Assembly (NCBI GenBank): GCA_030278955.1
Contig: JAOANR010000014.1
Span: forward strand, 35,167,453 to 35,231,452
Direction: 5' to 3'
DNA from: Hygrophila difformis
Taxonomy: Eukaryota; Streptophyta; Magnoliopsida; Lamiales; Acanthaceae
DNA: 64,000 nt
Shown here in pieces: positions 10,949 through 23,173 of the stretch. The notes under the pieces are model-generated. The model did no database searches. It saw only the letters and a list, made by a program, of their open reading frames with translations, and was not told the DNA's origin. Position numbers and translations under genes: made by a program. How positions within the stretch are numbered: position 1 is the stretch's first letter; the number at the start of each line of letters is the position of its first letter.

Positions 10949-13900
10949 TATAACACTCCGTAAGATATTAAATAAGATTTTAAATTTAAATAAATAAATA
11001 TCCTAAATTTCCATAAAATTTAAAACATTTTAAGAGAATGATATATTTTCGAAGCAACGACTATTTAATCGGACTTAATATAAATTAATTAGTCATTTTA
11101 AAGCTAAATTCCCTACCTGCATCGTAGCGCAAGTTAAATCCTAATCGCGTGATGGGCGGACGCCGAGAACTTTGGAGTATAGATCCATTACTTTATAAAT
11201 GTTGGATTAATTAATAATGAAGAACTATATTATAAAATTAATCATTATGATTGGATTTAATCACTATAAAATTAAACCCATTTATGGAAATCAAGGATGA
11301 TCTTTTTATAGATTATTCAATTAGGAGATTTGAATTATTTTAAGTTCATAGATTTTAATTGCAAGAGTATGATTTAATATTAAAGGATGGATTAAAATGT
11401 AGGATGGACCCCTATGACTTGTTTAAAGTACATGGCTAATTAAATTATGAAATTAACAAGTGATCGAATGGTAATTAATAAAATTATCCAATCTAAGGGA
11501 TTGAAGTCTCGAATCATTTTACTAATGACAACAATTTAATAAGTGATTTAATACATTAAACCCATTAAATTAAATTACAAGTGCAAAGACCATTCGAAAT
11601 TAAATTAAGTTCCTATAATTAAATCACAATACTTAACACATGTCCGACTTCCAATTGAGATGGTCCCGAATTAAGGAATGTGGAGTATTGGATTACTCCA
11701 CTAACGGTTCCGGATTGTTAAATAAATTAAGTCCATAATTTAAACAATTAAGGCTAGTCAATTAAGCTTGATTTGGGCCAATATATTATTTGATCCAATA
11801 AGACAAATAAATACATAAATGGAGCCCAAATAACAAACCAAGCCCAACCCTTTTTGCAACCCTAACCCTAACCCTAAGAGCCACTAGCAGACGCCGCCCC
11901 TCCGGCGCCGCCACCGCCGGCGGCGCCCGCCGGCGAGACCTCCGACGGCCTCGCACCACCACCGTGGCTCTCTACTTCCTCCGACCATCTACGCCTCCGC
12001 CACTGTCGCGGAATCACGGCCACCATCTCTCCTCCATTCCGCCACCCTCTCTCCACCATCTCTCTCCCGCGGCCACCACCATCCGGCCACCCCTCCATTT
12101 CTGCCTCAGTCCGAACACCACCACTCCGGATCCAAAATCCCAACAACACCACCAAATCAAAACCAAAATAAAAGAAGAAGAAGAAGAAAACGGAGGAGGA
12201 GGTCGGTGAAGTTGCTGCGCCGCCAAGCTGCTGTCGCCGCCGCCGCACGCGCCTCGGCGCCACCACCGTCCTCTGGCCCGCTGCCCTCCTCCATTCCTGC
12301 AACCATCCGCCACCACAAACCTCCCTTCCTTCATCCTCGAATCCACAACAGAAAGTGGAAGCAAAGATTCAAGACCATAAAATAGAAATCAGAACAAAAA
12401 TGAAGAAGAAGGGCGAAGAGACTGAGAAGAAGTAGAAGGGAAAGAAGAGAGAGGCAAGGACAGCCGCCAGCAACCTCCGCCGTGCGCCGCCGCTTCCGGC
12501 CGCCCCTTCATCGCCGGCGGGATGGATGGGAGGGAGACGAAAGAAGACAAAGGAAATGGGGTGGGGGAAAGTAAGGACGCAGACAGAGGGCTCTGCAAAG
12601 CTGGGGGGTTGAAGACAAAATTTTCCCAAAATGGGGAAGAAAGAGGACATTGGCTGAGGGGTGTAAGGAAAATTAATTGAAGGCAGTATTAGAATCAGGA
12701 AAGGGCGCAACTGAGGTGTGAGGGATCAGATAAAACCAAAGCTGAGTTTGTGTCTATATAAACCCCCTCAACCTCACCCATTCCCACGCCATTCTTGTTC
12801 TCAGCATTAATATTTTTGATTTCGGCTATTCTCATTACCTAGTTTAGTTTAGTGTAAGATAGTTTAGTGCTTGTGCGGTTTTTATAGTATTGTTAGAAAT
12901 AGTTTAGCAGTCAAGATTGTGAGTGGGATTTTTTGGTGCAAGCCAAGGAATTTTAGAGCTCAGTGAAGATTATGGCAAATAGCTAGTCCGTAGGAAGTGC
13001 TTCCGGTAAGATTCATTAAGTTGTAAATTCTAGTTATTATTTCTATTTATATATTATAGCTTACTAAGTTAATATTAAATTTTTGCTAGTCAAATTGCTA
13101 TAAAGGAATATCTGCTCGTAGGCCGTGCGTGTGTCTTGTCCATTCCATCCACGGTTACTGTAAGTAGATTTTTACTCTTTGGAGTAAGCCTAAATTTATT
13201 TTAGCTTAAGCATAAATTAAAAACCGCTTTATTATTTTTAAATTTATGCTTATAGCTCCCTACTGCTTTCTGGATTATTGGTATGCTCTTTTACTGTGCT
13301 TATGTAATTTTTGCAATTATTCATAAAATCTCATGGATTTATGGAGCTCATTGTTACGGGGTGGATCTACGCTACTGGGTCGGCTCAACGCCACCTCCGC
13401 CGTTTGCGTGCGTCGCATGCCATTCGGGGACCGTTGAAAACTAGCGCGACGCCATGGTTGGATTCCGCGTGGTCTGAGGGAATTTCTTACCTCCACCACA
13501 ACCCTTGAATGTATGTGAGAATTGGGCCCTACAACAGGGAACCTGCACATCATGTTGGCTGAGGAATTTATTTCTTGGTAACGCATAGTGTCATATTGTC
13601 TCTTCCCGGGATTAGATTTATATGGATTTTGTCTGTGCTTAAATTAATTCTCGTTTTAGCATATCATTACCATAACTGTTGTCTTTAAATTATTTCTGCA
13701 ACCCGATCTCCTCCGGGAGTAAGGGTCTACTTACTCAGCGATTGTTTTCGCTGACTCTACACTTGTCACCATTTCCTTTCAGGTTTTGAGATCTGCAAGG
13801 CATCATCTGCACGGGCACGATTTGGGGTATTATTTATGAAAATGTATATTTTAAAACCCCCTTTTGGGATAAAAAGCTATTACTTGGCATAGATAGTGAT

Positions 13901-14343
13901 TTATCGAGCATAAACAAAATATTTGGGTTTTATCCCATTTATGAAAATATGGTGCCCTACTGTTTTAAACAATGCATTATGCGTTTAACAGTATTTTTTA
14001 GTATGAAATAGACAACCCCTTTTTATGAAATAAAACTTCCATGGATTTACTCCATTATTGTTATTGCGCGCTTTGAGGAATGCAGTCATCCGTTTGGTTA
14101 CGCTATACCAAACATTTTTATTAAGCTTATTTTATACTTCTCATAGTATATAAGCTTCTTTGTGAATTATATGCTAGCTTGTCCGGAACGTGGTTAGCAT
14201 ATACATTCAAGTCTGATTTTCTGCAATTATTTATGCTAGCCTTAGCGTATTTCGGGCAGTCCGGAATACGTGGCGGTAGCACCCCACCCATTGTTCCCGC
14301 TCTTTTCTTCCGCTGCATCTTTAGGGAAAATGGGGGTGTTACA
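10949..14343 (+). repeat. 5' LTR of the TR-GAG element
   Basis: 3,395 bp, nearly identical to 17840-21234 (offset 6,891). It is AT-rich at both ends, with a GC-rich block at about 11880-12560. A TATA box lies at 12754-12762. AACCCTA-type telo-box repeats occur at 11858-11877. No protein in the LTR is convincing. Confidence 0.9.
12754..12762 (+). promoter_or_regulatory. TATA box of the 5' LTR
   Basis: CTATATAAA lies in a T-rich to C-rich transition, a typical plant LTR promoter layout. Transcription would be expected to start around 12785-12800. The equivalent box in the 3' LTR is at 19645-19653. Confidence 0.55.
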
Positions 14344-14346
14344 GAT

Positions 14347-14358
14347 TGGTATCAGAGC
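14347..14358 (+). other. Primer binding site, initiator-Met tRNA type
   Basis: TGGTATCAGAGC begins three bases after the 5' LTR end. It is the standard plant primer site complementary to the 3' end of initiator methionine tRNA. Confidence 0.85.
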
Positions 14359-15759
14359 GTTTTGCTCTTGGAATTGTGCATCTGAAATTTTTAAAATTCA
14401 TGCACCAAAAGTTATTTTTAAAAGCCAGGTGGCTATACAAGTCGTGTATTTAAATTATTAAATTTTACACGAAAAGTATTTGGAAGCATTCGGATTAGTG
14501 CATATAAATTATTGCAATTTTTGCACGAGAAATATTTTTGAAGAGCCATTTTTGCTCTAAGAAGTAGTGCATTTAAATTATTGAAATTTTTGCACGAAAT
14601 ATTTTGAAAAGACTATGCCAAGTATTTTTAAAGTTAAATTTGGGGATGGGAGCACACACATATGCATATAGGCACGAGCAGAATTTTGGATTATTACAAG
14701 TTCATTTTTGACAAGGATTATTCCAATGTGTCGGACTCCGAGCTAGAGTCTCTCTCTGACTATCTTATGATTATTTTGCTAAGTATTGCCTTAGTACCTA
14801 CCCCTAGACGTGTCTTGGATAACCTACTAGTATTGCACTAGTTTATTGGTTTCTCAGTTCAGTTGCCTTATTACGTAAGATGATGCCTACAATAGGTGAC
14901 GATGTTTGCGATTACTTTTATTTTTACTACTGGTAAGGTATGGGAACGTTTACCCCAAAGTTATACCTACCAAGTGGTAACATGGTATTGAAATGGTCTA
15001 TGACCCTTCTTTGATCTATCAAGAATTTGCCGTATCACGAATTGTTTTATGGCCTTAGTACGAATTGCGTTCTCGCCTTAGTCAACATAAGGTTATACCT
15101 TAGACTTATAAGCGCACAAATTATATGTTAGCACGATGATCATGCGGATGACTAGGAATAAGAATTTCCTAAATACTATATGGTCTTAAAGATAAGACGC
15201 AAGTGCTACGAAAGAGCACCAAAAGATTTTAAACTCACAACGAATTTTATAAAATATTTACGAATTTCCCTCAAATCCATATGCCAATTTGACAAGGACA
15301 GTCGAACATTTCCTTGGCAATATTCTTAAAGGGATTATTACCAACAATCGTGCGCTTAAAGAACAACCTAAATCATTCCTCCTATTCCTTCGAGCCTTAT
15401 AAATTTTGAATTCGATCTCGGGATAAGGATGCACTTAAGGGATGATTGAGATAGAAGGCCGGTAGAGAGAATACTTCTCCCAATCGCCCTTCTTATAATT
15501 TGTCTACCTCGATAGTTGTCCCAAATATGTTGTTCCTATAGTTTTCCCTTGATAAGGACACAAGAGCCCATAACAACAATTTCATCCCCTTTTCGAGAAA
15601 GCGTATGAATTATTAAGGACTAGGGTTCTGATAAAGGACGGTGAAATTTTCCACCCGAAAAATTTTAAAATTTCATAATCACAAAATTATTGGAAGAATA
15701 ATAAAATTTTTGATAAATGATAAATTAAGAGCAAATGAAATTCTCTTAAGACTACGATA
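14359..15759 (+). other. Untranslated leader of the TR-GAG element
   Basis: About 1.4 kb between primer site and gag with no long open frame and no recognised domain. It may hold packaging signals, which is inference from position only. Confidence 0.5.
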
Positions 15760-16818
15760 ATGTTTCAGATGCCACGACGAGGGCGCCCAGTAAAACGTCC
15801 GGCCAACCCCCTATATGCACCTGATCCCATGGAGGATAGGCAAGACACTATAGAGGGACGACAAGCTCGATTAGAACAAGTAATGTTAACTATTGGTACC
15901 GCAGTAGAACGGCAACTGGCAAGGGACGAAATACGAGGGGAACCACCCACAGATTTCATCAAGGCTGTACATGAGTATCAACCCACGAGCTATACCGGAC
16001 AAGAGGACCCGGATGAGCTAGAAGGGTGGATTGAGAAATTTGACAAATTGCTAGAGGCGGTACGGTGCCCCAAGGAAAGGAAAGTGGAGGTGGCTACATT
16101 CTTCCTGGAAGGCCAGGCAAACACCTGGTGGCGAAACCACGAGAGTCGAGACATTGGTTGGCCAGAGTTTAAGGAAAGCATGCGGGCGAGATTTTACCCA
16201 ACTAGTGTAAAGAACGCTAGGTATGAGGAGTTCGTCACCTTAACACAAGGCAATTTCTCTGTCCATGAGTACTACAAAAAGTTCAATGAGCTCTTTCGCT
16301 TCGCTCCAGGGTTAGTGAACACCGAACATTCCCAGGCCCAAAAATTCGAACTCGGATTGAACCGAGAGATTCGAGAAGGGTTAGGTGGGAAACAATTCTT
16401 TAGCCTGCAGAAGCTATATGATCGGGCGATGACAGTTGAGCGAGTCCGGAAGCCTAAACGGGGAAAAGAGCAAATCGAGCAAACCTCTAAAACCCATAAG
16501 GAGAGGCGCATCAAGAGGAACCCGGACAGAGGAAACCAGAACCAGCATCGCAACTTTGACGGCCCCAATTTGAGAAATAATGACCACCCCCCTATGGCCG
16601 CACGCTGCCCCAAGTGCGGCAGGAAGCATTGGATGCAGCCATGCCCGCAAGATGGAGAGTGCTTCAGATGTGGCCTCACAGGGCACAGGATTAAAGATTG
16701 CAGCACACGTCTGGATCCTAACAAATTGCGAAGTGATTTAAATGGAGATCATCGCTTCCAAACGGAAGCAATCCTGAATAGAAAGCCTAGGAACCTCGCC
16801 GCCTGCAGTAAGAAGTAA
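15760..16818 (+). CDS. Gag polyprotein of the TR-GAG element (chromovirus-like)
   Basis: 352 residues, intact. Gag proteins coat retroelement RNA and build virus-like particles in the cytoplasm. The retrotransposon gag domain spans roughly residues 65-230, with the typical LEGWIEKFDKLL, AxTWWRN and EFKESMRARFYP blocks. A basic linker precedes a cysteine-rich tail with CPKCGRKHWMQPCP and then a zinc knuckle of the form CX2CX4HX4C (CFRCGLTGHRIKDC) near residues 305-318. Two ATGs lie close together (15760 and 15769), and either could start the protein. No protease or polymerase follows, so this is the only protein of the element. Confidence 0.88.
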   Translation: MFQMPRRGRPVKRPANPLYAPDPMEDRQDTIEGRQARLEQVMLTIGTAVERQLARDEIRGEPPTDFIKAVHEYQPTSYTGQEDPDELEGWIEKFDKLLEAVRCPKERKVEVATFFLEGQANTWWRNHESRDIGWPEFKESMRARFYPTSVKNARYEEFVTLTQGNFSVHEYYKKFNELFRFAPGLVNTEHSQAQKFELGLNREIREGLGGKQFFSLQKLYDRAMTVERVRKPKRGKEQIEQTSKTHKERRIKRNPDRGNQNQHRNFDGPNLRNNDHPPMAARCPKCGRKHWMQPCPQDGECFRCGLTGHRIKDCSTRLDPNKLRSDLNGDHRFQTEAILNRKPRNLAACSKK

Positions 16819-17826
16819 TCAAGGAAGGTTGCATAAGGACAACTCGGGCAATCCTTGAGGAGGATAAAAAGGGGAGCTCGGGCACACTCGTTGGAGGACA
16901 TTTTTATTTTTGCTTTGGGAATGTAGCCCCTAATATATCGGTTTAGATTATATAATTACTCTCTAAGAACATCGTTCAATCGGGCATGGTAAAGTGATAT
17001 GCAAGTGGAGCGATCGTGCCCCAACTTTTGAACCAAGTAATGCGCTTGATATGTATAACCAAGGCATTCCCTTTTGTTACGAAGCATTTTAAGCTTCCGT
17101 CTAAATGATAATCCCCGATGTAATATTTAAAAATTTCTTTTCCTTTGAAAGGATTGGTTTGACCTATAATCAAATGTTTAGGTTGAATGCTCATGCTTAA
17201 GTAAAATTATGGAACCATCAAGAGCAAAGTTTAGCTCAAGGTCAGTAAATTGTTACATCCAGTAAAACGTTTACTTGTCAAATTTGGTAGAGAATTCTTA
17301 ACTGGACAACTCCATCATCATTTATCTAAACCATGTTCTAATATACCTTATTAGATAACTAAACAATTTCTCCAAAGTGCAACGGAACCAACATGGAAAA
17401 ATGAGATTTACGAAGGATTATGGAATACCCAAAAGAAAACTACCAATTTCAACTGTGTCATTAGACACCTCATAAAGGGAATAAGATAACATATTAATAG
17501 GTTTTTATCCTAGACTTATTCCGGATACCTTTAGTATAGGATAGAATATGTGTCATCAAGGAAAGATGAACCAATCCATATTTGACCTCAATAATTAAGG
17601 ACCATGTATAAAATTTTTAAGAGATACTGACAGAATTAAAACGAAACGATTCCTGCCATGTACAGGATATACCTGAGGAGACCAAGCGGATATTAGGAAT
17701 AAATGTTTGCGGCCAATTGAAGGAAATTGAAATTAATAGGTAAGAACGATAAAAGCTTCCTATAAAACATGATTATGAAATACTCTTAAGTTTTGTCGTG
17801 AGGCTTCGAGGGCGAAGCCTTATTTT
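16819..17826 (+). other. Region where pol would be expected; no coding signal
   Basis: About 1 kb between gag and the purine tract. I see no reverse transcriptase, RNase H or integrase motif in any frame. Autonomous relatives carry several kb of pol here. Confidence 0.6.
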
Positions 17827-17839
17827 AAGGAGGGTAGAC
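17827..17839 (+). other. Polypurine tract of the TR-GAG element
   Basis: AAGGAGGGTAGAC directly abuts the 3' LTR and fits a plus-strand priming purine tract. Confidence 0.6.
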
Positions 17840-20800
17840 TATAACACTCCGTAAGATATTAAATAAGATTTTAAATTTAAATAAATAAATATCCTAAATT
17901 TCCATAAAATTTAAAACATTTTAAGAGAATGATATATTTTCGAAGCAACGACTATTTAATCGGACTTAATATAAATTAATTAGTCATTTTAAAGCTAAAT
18001 TCCCTACCTGCATCGTAGCGCAAGTTAAATCCTAATCGCGTGATGGGCGGACGCCGAGAACTTTGGAGTATAGATCCATTACTTTATAAATGTTGGATTA
18101 ATTAATAATGAAGAACTATATTATAAAATTAATCATTATGATTGGATTTAATCACTATAAAATTAAACCCATTTATGGAAATCAAGGATGATCTTTTTAT
18201 AGATTATTCAATTAGGAGATTTGAATTATTTTAAGTTCATAGATTTTAATTGCAAGAGTATGATTTAATATTAAAGGATGGATTAAAATGTAGGATGGAC
18301 CCCTATGACTTGTTTAAAGTACATGGCTAATTAAATTATGAAATTAACAAGTGATCGAATGGTAATTAATAAAATTATCCAATCTAAGGGATTGAAGTCT
18401 CGAATCATTTTACTAATGACAACAATTTAATAAGTGATTTAATACATTAAACCCATTAAATTAAATTACAAGTGCAAAGACCATTCGAAATTAAATTAAG
18501 TTCCTATAATTAAATCACAATACTTAACACATGTCCGACTTCCAATTGAGATGGTCCCGAATTAAGGAATGTGGAGTATTGGATTACTCCACTAACGGTT
18601 CCGGATTGTTAAATAAATTAAGTCCATAATTTAAACAATTAAGGCTAGTCAATTAAGCTTGATTTGGGCCAATATATTATTTGATCCAATAAGACAAATA
18701 AATACATAAATGGAGCCCAAATAACAAACCAAGCCCAACCCTTTTTGCAACCCTAACCCTAACCCTAAGAGCCACTAGCAGACGCCGCCCCTCCGGCGCC
18801 GCCACCGCCGGCGGCGCCCGCCGGCGAGACCTCCGACGGCCTCGCACCACCACCGTGGCTCTCTACTTCCTCCGACCATCTACGCCTCCGCCACTGTCGC
18901 AGAATCACGGCCACCATCTCTCCTCCATTCCGCCACCCTCTCTCCACCATCTCTCTCCCGCGGCCACCACCATCCGGCCACCCCTCCATTTCTGCCTCAG
19001 TCCGAACACCACCACTCCGGATCCAAAATCCCAACAACACCACCAAATCAAAACCAAAATAAAAGAAGAAGAAGAAGAAAACGGAGGAGGAGGTCGGTGA
19101 AGTTGCTGCGCCGCCAAGCTGCTGTCGCCGCCGCCGCACGCGCCTCGGCGCCACCACCGTCCTCTGGCCCGCTGCCCTCCTCCATTCCTGCAACCATCCG
19201 CCACCACAAACCTCCCTTCCTTCATCCTCGAATCCACAACAGAAAGTGGAAGCAAAGATTCAAGACCATAAAATAGAAATCAGAACAAAAATGAAGAAGA
19301 AGGGCGAAGAGACTGAGAAGAAGTAGAAGGGAAAGAAGAGAGAGGCAAGGACAGCCGCCAGCAACCTCCGCCGTGCGCCGCCGCTTCCGGCCGCCCCTTC
19401 ATCGCCGGCGGGATGGATGGGAGGGAGACGAAAGAAGACAAAGGAAATGGGGTGGGGGAAAGTAAGGACGCAGACAGAGGGCTCTGCAAAGCTGGGGGGT
19501 TGAAGACAAAATTTTCCCAAAATGGGGAAGAAAGAGGACATTGACTGAGGGGTGTAAGGAAAATTAATTGAAGGCAGTATTAGAATCAGGAAAGGGCGCA
19601 ACTGAGGTGTGAGGGATCAGATAAAACCAAAGCTGAGTTTGTGTCTATATAAACCCCCTCAACCTCACCCATTCCCACGCCATTCTTGTTCTCAGCATTA
19701 ATATTTTTGATTTCGGCTATTCTCATTACCTAGTTTAGTTTAGTGTAAGATAGTTTAGTGCTTGTGCGGTTTTTATAGTATTGTTAGAAATAGTTTAGCA
19801 GTCAAGATTGTGAGTGGGATTTTTTGGTGCAAGCCAAGGAATTTTAGAGCTCAGTGAAGATTATGGCAAATAGCTAGTCCGTAGGAAGTGCTTCCGGTAA
19901 GATTCATTAAGTTGTAAATTCTAGTTATTATTTCTATTTATATATTATAGCTTACTAAGTTAATATTAAATTTTTGCTAGTCAAATTGCTATAAAGGAAT
20001 ATCTGCTCGTAGGTCGTGCGTGTGTCTTGTCCATTCCATCCACGGTTACTGTAAGTAGATTTTTACTCTTTGGAGTAAGCCTAAATTTATTTTAGCTTAA
20101 ACATAAATTAAAAACCGCTTTATTATTTTTAAATTTATGCTTATAGCTCCCTACTGCTTTCTGGATTATTGGTATGCTCTTTTACTGTGCTTATGTAATT
20201 TCTGCAATTATTCATAAAATCTCATGGATTTATGGAGCTCATTGTTACGGGGTGGATCTACGCTACTGGGTCGGCTCAACGCCACCTCCGCCGTTTGCGT
20301 GCGTCGCATGCCATTCGGGGACCGTTGAAAACTAGCGCGACGCCATGGTTGGATTCCGCGTGGTCTGAGGGAATTTCTTACCTCCACCACAACCCTTGAA
20401 TGTATGTGAGAATTGGGCCCTACAACAGGGAACCTGCACATCATGTTGGCTGAGGAATTTATTTCTTGGTAACGCATAGTGTCATATTGTCTCTTCCCGG
20501 GATTAGATTTATATGGATTTTGTCTGTGCTTAAATTAATTCTCGTTTTAGCATACCATTACCATAACTGTTGTCTTTAAATTATTTCTGCAACCCGATCT
20601 CCTCCGGGAGTAAGGGTCTACTTACTCAGCGATTGTTTTCGCTGACTCTACACTTGTCACCATTTCCTTTCAGGTTTTGAGATCTGCAAGGCATCATCTG
20701 CACGGGCACGATTTGGGGTATTATTTATGAAAATGTATATTTTAAAACCCCCTTTTGGGATAAAAAGCTATTACTTGGCATAGATAGTGATTTATCGAGC

Positions 20801-21234
20801 ATAAACAAAATATTTGGGTTTTATCCCATTTATGAAAATATGGTGCCCTACTGTTTTAAACAATGCATTATGCGTTTAACAGTATTTTTGAGTATGAAAT
20901 AGACAACCCCTTTTTATGAAATAAAACTTCCATGGATTTACTCCATTATTGTTATTGCGCGCTTTGAGGAATGCAGTCCTCCGTTTGGTTACGCTATACC
21001 AAACATTTTTATTAAGCTTATTTTATACTTCTCATAGTATATAAGCTTCTTTGTGAATTATATGCTAGCTTGTCCGGAACGTGGTTAGCATATACATTCA
21101 AGTCTGATTTTCTGCAATTATTTATGCTAGCCTTAGCGTATTTCGGGCAGTCCGGAATACGTGGCGGTAGCACCCCACCCATTGTTCCCGCTCTTTTCTT
21201 CCGCTGCATCTTTAGGGAAAATGGGGGTGTTACA
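17840..21234 (+). repeat. 3' LTR of the TR-GAG element
   Basis: Near-identical partner of 10949-14343, ending GGGGGTGTTACA just before the TGTAC target repeat. Differences I noticed between the LTRs are single bases only. Confidence 0.9.
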
Positions 21235-21239
21235 TGTAC

Positions 21240-22070
21240 AGACAGACAGAAGGCCCTGCTACATGAAGAAGCTGATGTGTCTGCGCAAGTGCTTCTCCTT
21301 ATACAGCTACTCCGGCAAGAACTACGGCTACGACAGAAGCGGTTGAGGATGCAGCTGCCAACTAGAAGGGTTTAGAAAGAAAGAAGCAGAAAAAAGAGGA
21401 TGTCAAAGCAGAGCCCGGATGAGATTTTTGCTAGGGCATGTGAGGGGAAGGAGCCTACTACTCATAGAACTTTATGATTTCAATAATTAATCAAATTAAT
21501 CAACTATTATTTTTCACCATCGGCCAAATTAGGGCATTTCAAAATTTCAAATATCTAACATCATGTTTGGGATTTTCCCTTTCTAAAAGAAGGGGTCACG
21601 AACACACCTGTTCTCCGGGCCATGTTACACCTCAAAAATTATTAAAAATACAGATTCAATAATGATAACCATGTAATCAACGCAGGCAATATCAATATAT
21701 AATATGCATGAATTCCATTCAACTATTTAAAAATCGTAAAAGGAAGCAATAATATATAAAAACATGAGAGCATTCAATAATTATTACCACACGAGTGTGA
21801 CAAGACGAACACAGGGAGGGCAAACCCGAAGAGCAGAGATCCCGGATGCACAAGCACAGCGGCAGACGGAAGAACGGAGAATCGAGTTGGGCCTGCGCTG
21901 CGCCGCTGCGTGCCAATGAACAGTGAAGAGGCTAGGGCTAGGGGTTGGGATTGGACTTGGAGAGTGGATGAGACCTGGGCTTGGGCTGGGTTGGGATTGG
22001 GCTTTAAGATAGCTGGGCTTGAGGAGATGGATTGGTGGATTAAAAATTTAAAATAATATTAAAATTAATA
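21240..22070. other. Interior of the MULE-like element, possible captured sequence
   Basis: The sequence continues that left of the TR-GAG insertion. In copy B the joined frame at 42638-42949 stays open for 104 codons, but its product matches nothing I know. Bases 21580-21660 resemble a degraded retroelement end (ATGTTACACC). Bases 21930-22000 are a GGGCTTGGG-type low-complexity tract. Confidence 0.35.
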
Positions 22071-22259
22071 TTTCGGTATAGCGGTATACCGAAATACCGA
22101 AAATTCTGTAATCTCCACACCGTTACCGTACAGATTTTTTCGGCATACCTAAGTTTCGGTATACCTAAATGTCGGTATACCTAAATTTTAATATTTTTCG
22201 GTAATTTTCGATACGGTAAGCTCGGTATACCGAGTTTTCGGTAATTTTTTCCACCCCTA
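22071..22259. mobile_element. One end of a hAT-like element (copy A)
   Basis: The stretch is rich in CGGTATACCG palindromes and ends TTTTCCACCCCTA, an Ac-like terminus. It resembles the subterminal arrays of 1678-2936. The other end of this element is not found, so it is a fragment nested in the MULE-like element. The same fragment is at 43643-43813 in copy B. Confidence 0.5.
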
Positions 22260-22581
22260 CTCATTACCTTGCATTTTCAGTGAAGTCCAGAAAAGATGTA
22301 GAGATGTATCGTGGGTTTGAAGGCGTCGGATTTGAAAAGTTGGAAAGGTAGAAAGAATGAAGAGGTGCCATTCTGATGAGTTGGACAATGACATGGATTA
22401 ATTTGACCTAAAAATGCCACATGGCAGCTGTAATTGACTACACTTAATTTTTTTTTTTTTTTTTTTTGTGTTAGTATAAAAAGGATGAAATTGGATATAA
22501 TTAACAAAGGTATAGGACTATATTGGGCGAAAAAAATAGTAAATAATGGATTTGTACAAAAAGAAAAGAAGACATTTTACC

Positions 22582-23173
22582 ATGGAAACGAGACTAAAAA
22601 CTAGAAAGGGATGACTCCCTTGCCATTTGGTGAATGGTTTCAGGTTTAATTCCCAATCAATACTGTTTTGACATTTTGTTGCGTTATGCCCATTTGATTG
22701 CTGCAGTTTGCTTCTTTACGTACACAAAGTTGGTCCGAACAACACCATAATAATGACAATAAATTTGTTTAGTGAACTAAAACGATGCAACGAGAACTAG
22801 ATAGTGGGGATAGGTTTCAAAGAACTATATTTAAATAATTTGATCTACCAAAACAATTTCCGCACAATACAATCAAACACTGGAAATATTCAATACTAGT
22901 TATTTGATGCCAGGAAAACAGACTAATTGCTACGGGAGGCAGGAGCTGCCAAATGAGACGTTTGGTCAAAACATCAATAGGGAACATAACACAGCATAAA
23001 CATTACAAGTTCTGAAAATTAATTCCAAACTAGAGTGCGAGTCACTGTTTTGATGGAAATGGCAAACAAACTATGAAGTCTGATAAAGGATATATAACCC
23101 CGATTCCCAACATATAAACCTCTGCTCCAAAGAGACAAATTTCTTAAGCAACGGACAAGGAAATGGAATTCAA
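22582..23173. other. RPL4 copy A 3' flank and UTR
   Basis: AT-rich sequence downstream of the minus-strand RPL4 gene. The trailer probably lies within about 300 bp of the stop. Copy B lacks about 22 bp directly beside the stop codon. No other gene is seen. Confidence 0.5.

Larger units (their letters stand above)
10949..21234 (+). mobile_element. TR-GAG LTR retroelement: gag only, no pol
   Basis: Two 3,395-bp LTRs bound a 10,286-bp element flanked by the 5-bp repeat TGTAC (10944-10948 and 21235-21239). The empty site is visible in copy B at 42809-42813. The LTRs end GGGTGTTACA and start TATAACACTCC, a one-base variant of the TGTAACAC start. Both starts share the change, so it was present before insertion. 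The interior carries an initiator-Met-type primer site, one gag gene and a purine tract, but no protease, reverse transcriptase or integrase. This fits the described TR-GAG class, which must borrow pol from a relative. I counted only about eight LTR differences, so insertion was recent. Confidence 0.88.
10424..22581. mobile_element. MULE-like element (copy A), interrupted by a TR-GAG retroelement
   Basis: Termini read GGTAAAATGTCC on the left and GACATTTTACC on the right, with long imperfect inverted arms of about 200-250 bp (10424-10680 and 22320-22581). The flanks are ATGGAACGA and ATGGAAACGA, a near-match target duplication that fits Mutator-like elements. The interior is GC-richer (10760-10948 and 21240-21460) and looks like captured gene sequence, but I cannot name the donor. 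A 10.3 kb LTR element at 10949-21234 splits it. Copy B (42291-44128, 1,838 bp) shows the uninterrupted form. No transposase is seen. Confidence 0.65.

Noticed and set aside
11858..11877. Three CCCTAA units as telomeric DNA (also 18749-18768)
   Set aside because: Too short, and plant telomeres are CCCTAAA. It sits inside both LTRs, so it is part of the element.
11874..12364. Frames of 116-142 codons in the LTR GC-rich block as genes
   Set aside because: The products are Gly/Arg/Ser-rich low complexity without any family likeness. Several overlapping frames are open simply because the block is GC-rich.
14347..14358. TGGTATCAGAGC (also 48710-48721) as part of a tRNA gene
   Set aside because: Only the primer-site portion is present, directly after an LTR end. 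There is no tRNA body. I found no tRNA or rRNA gene in the window.
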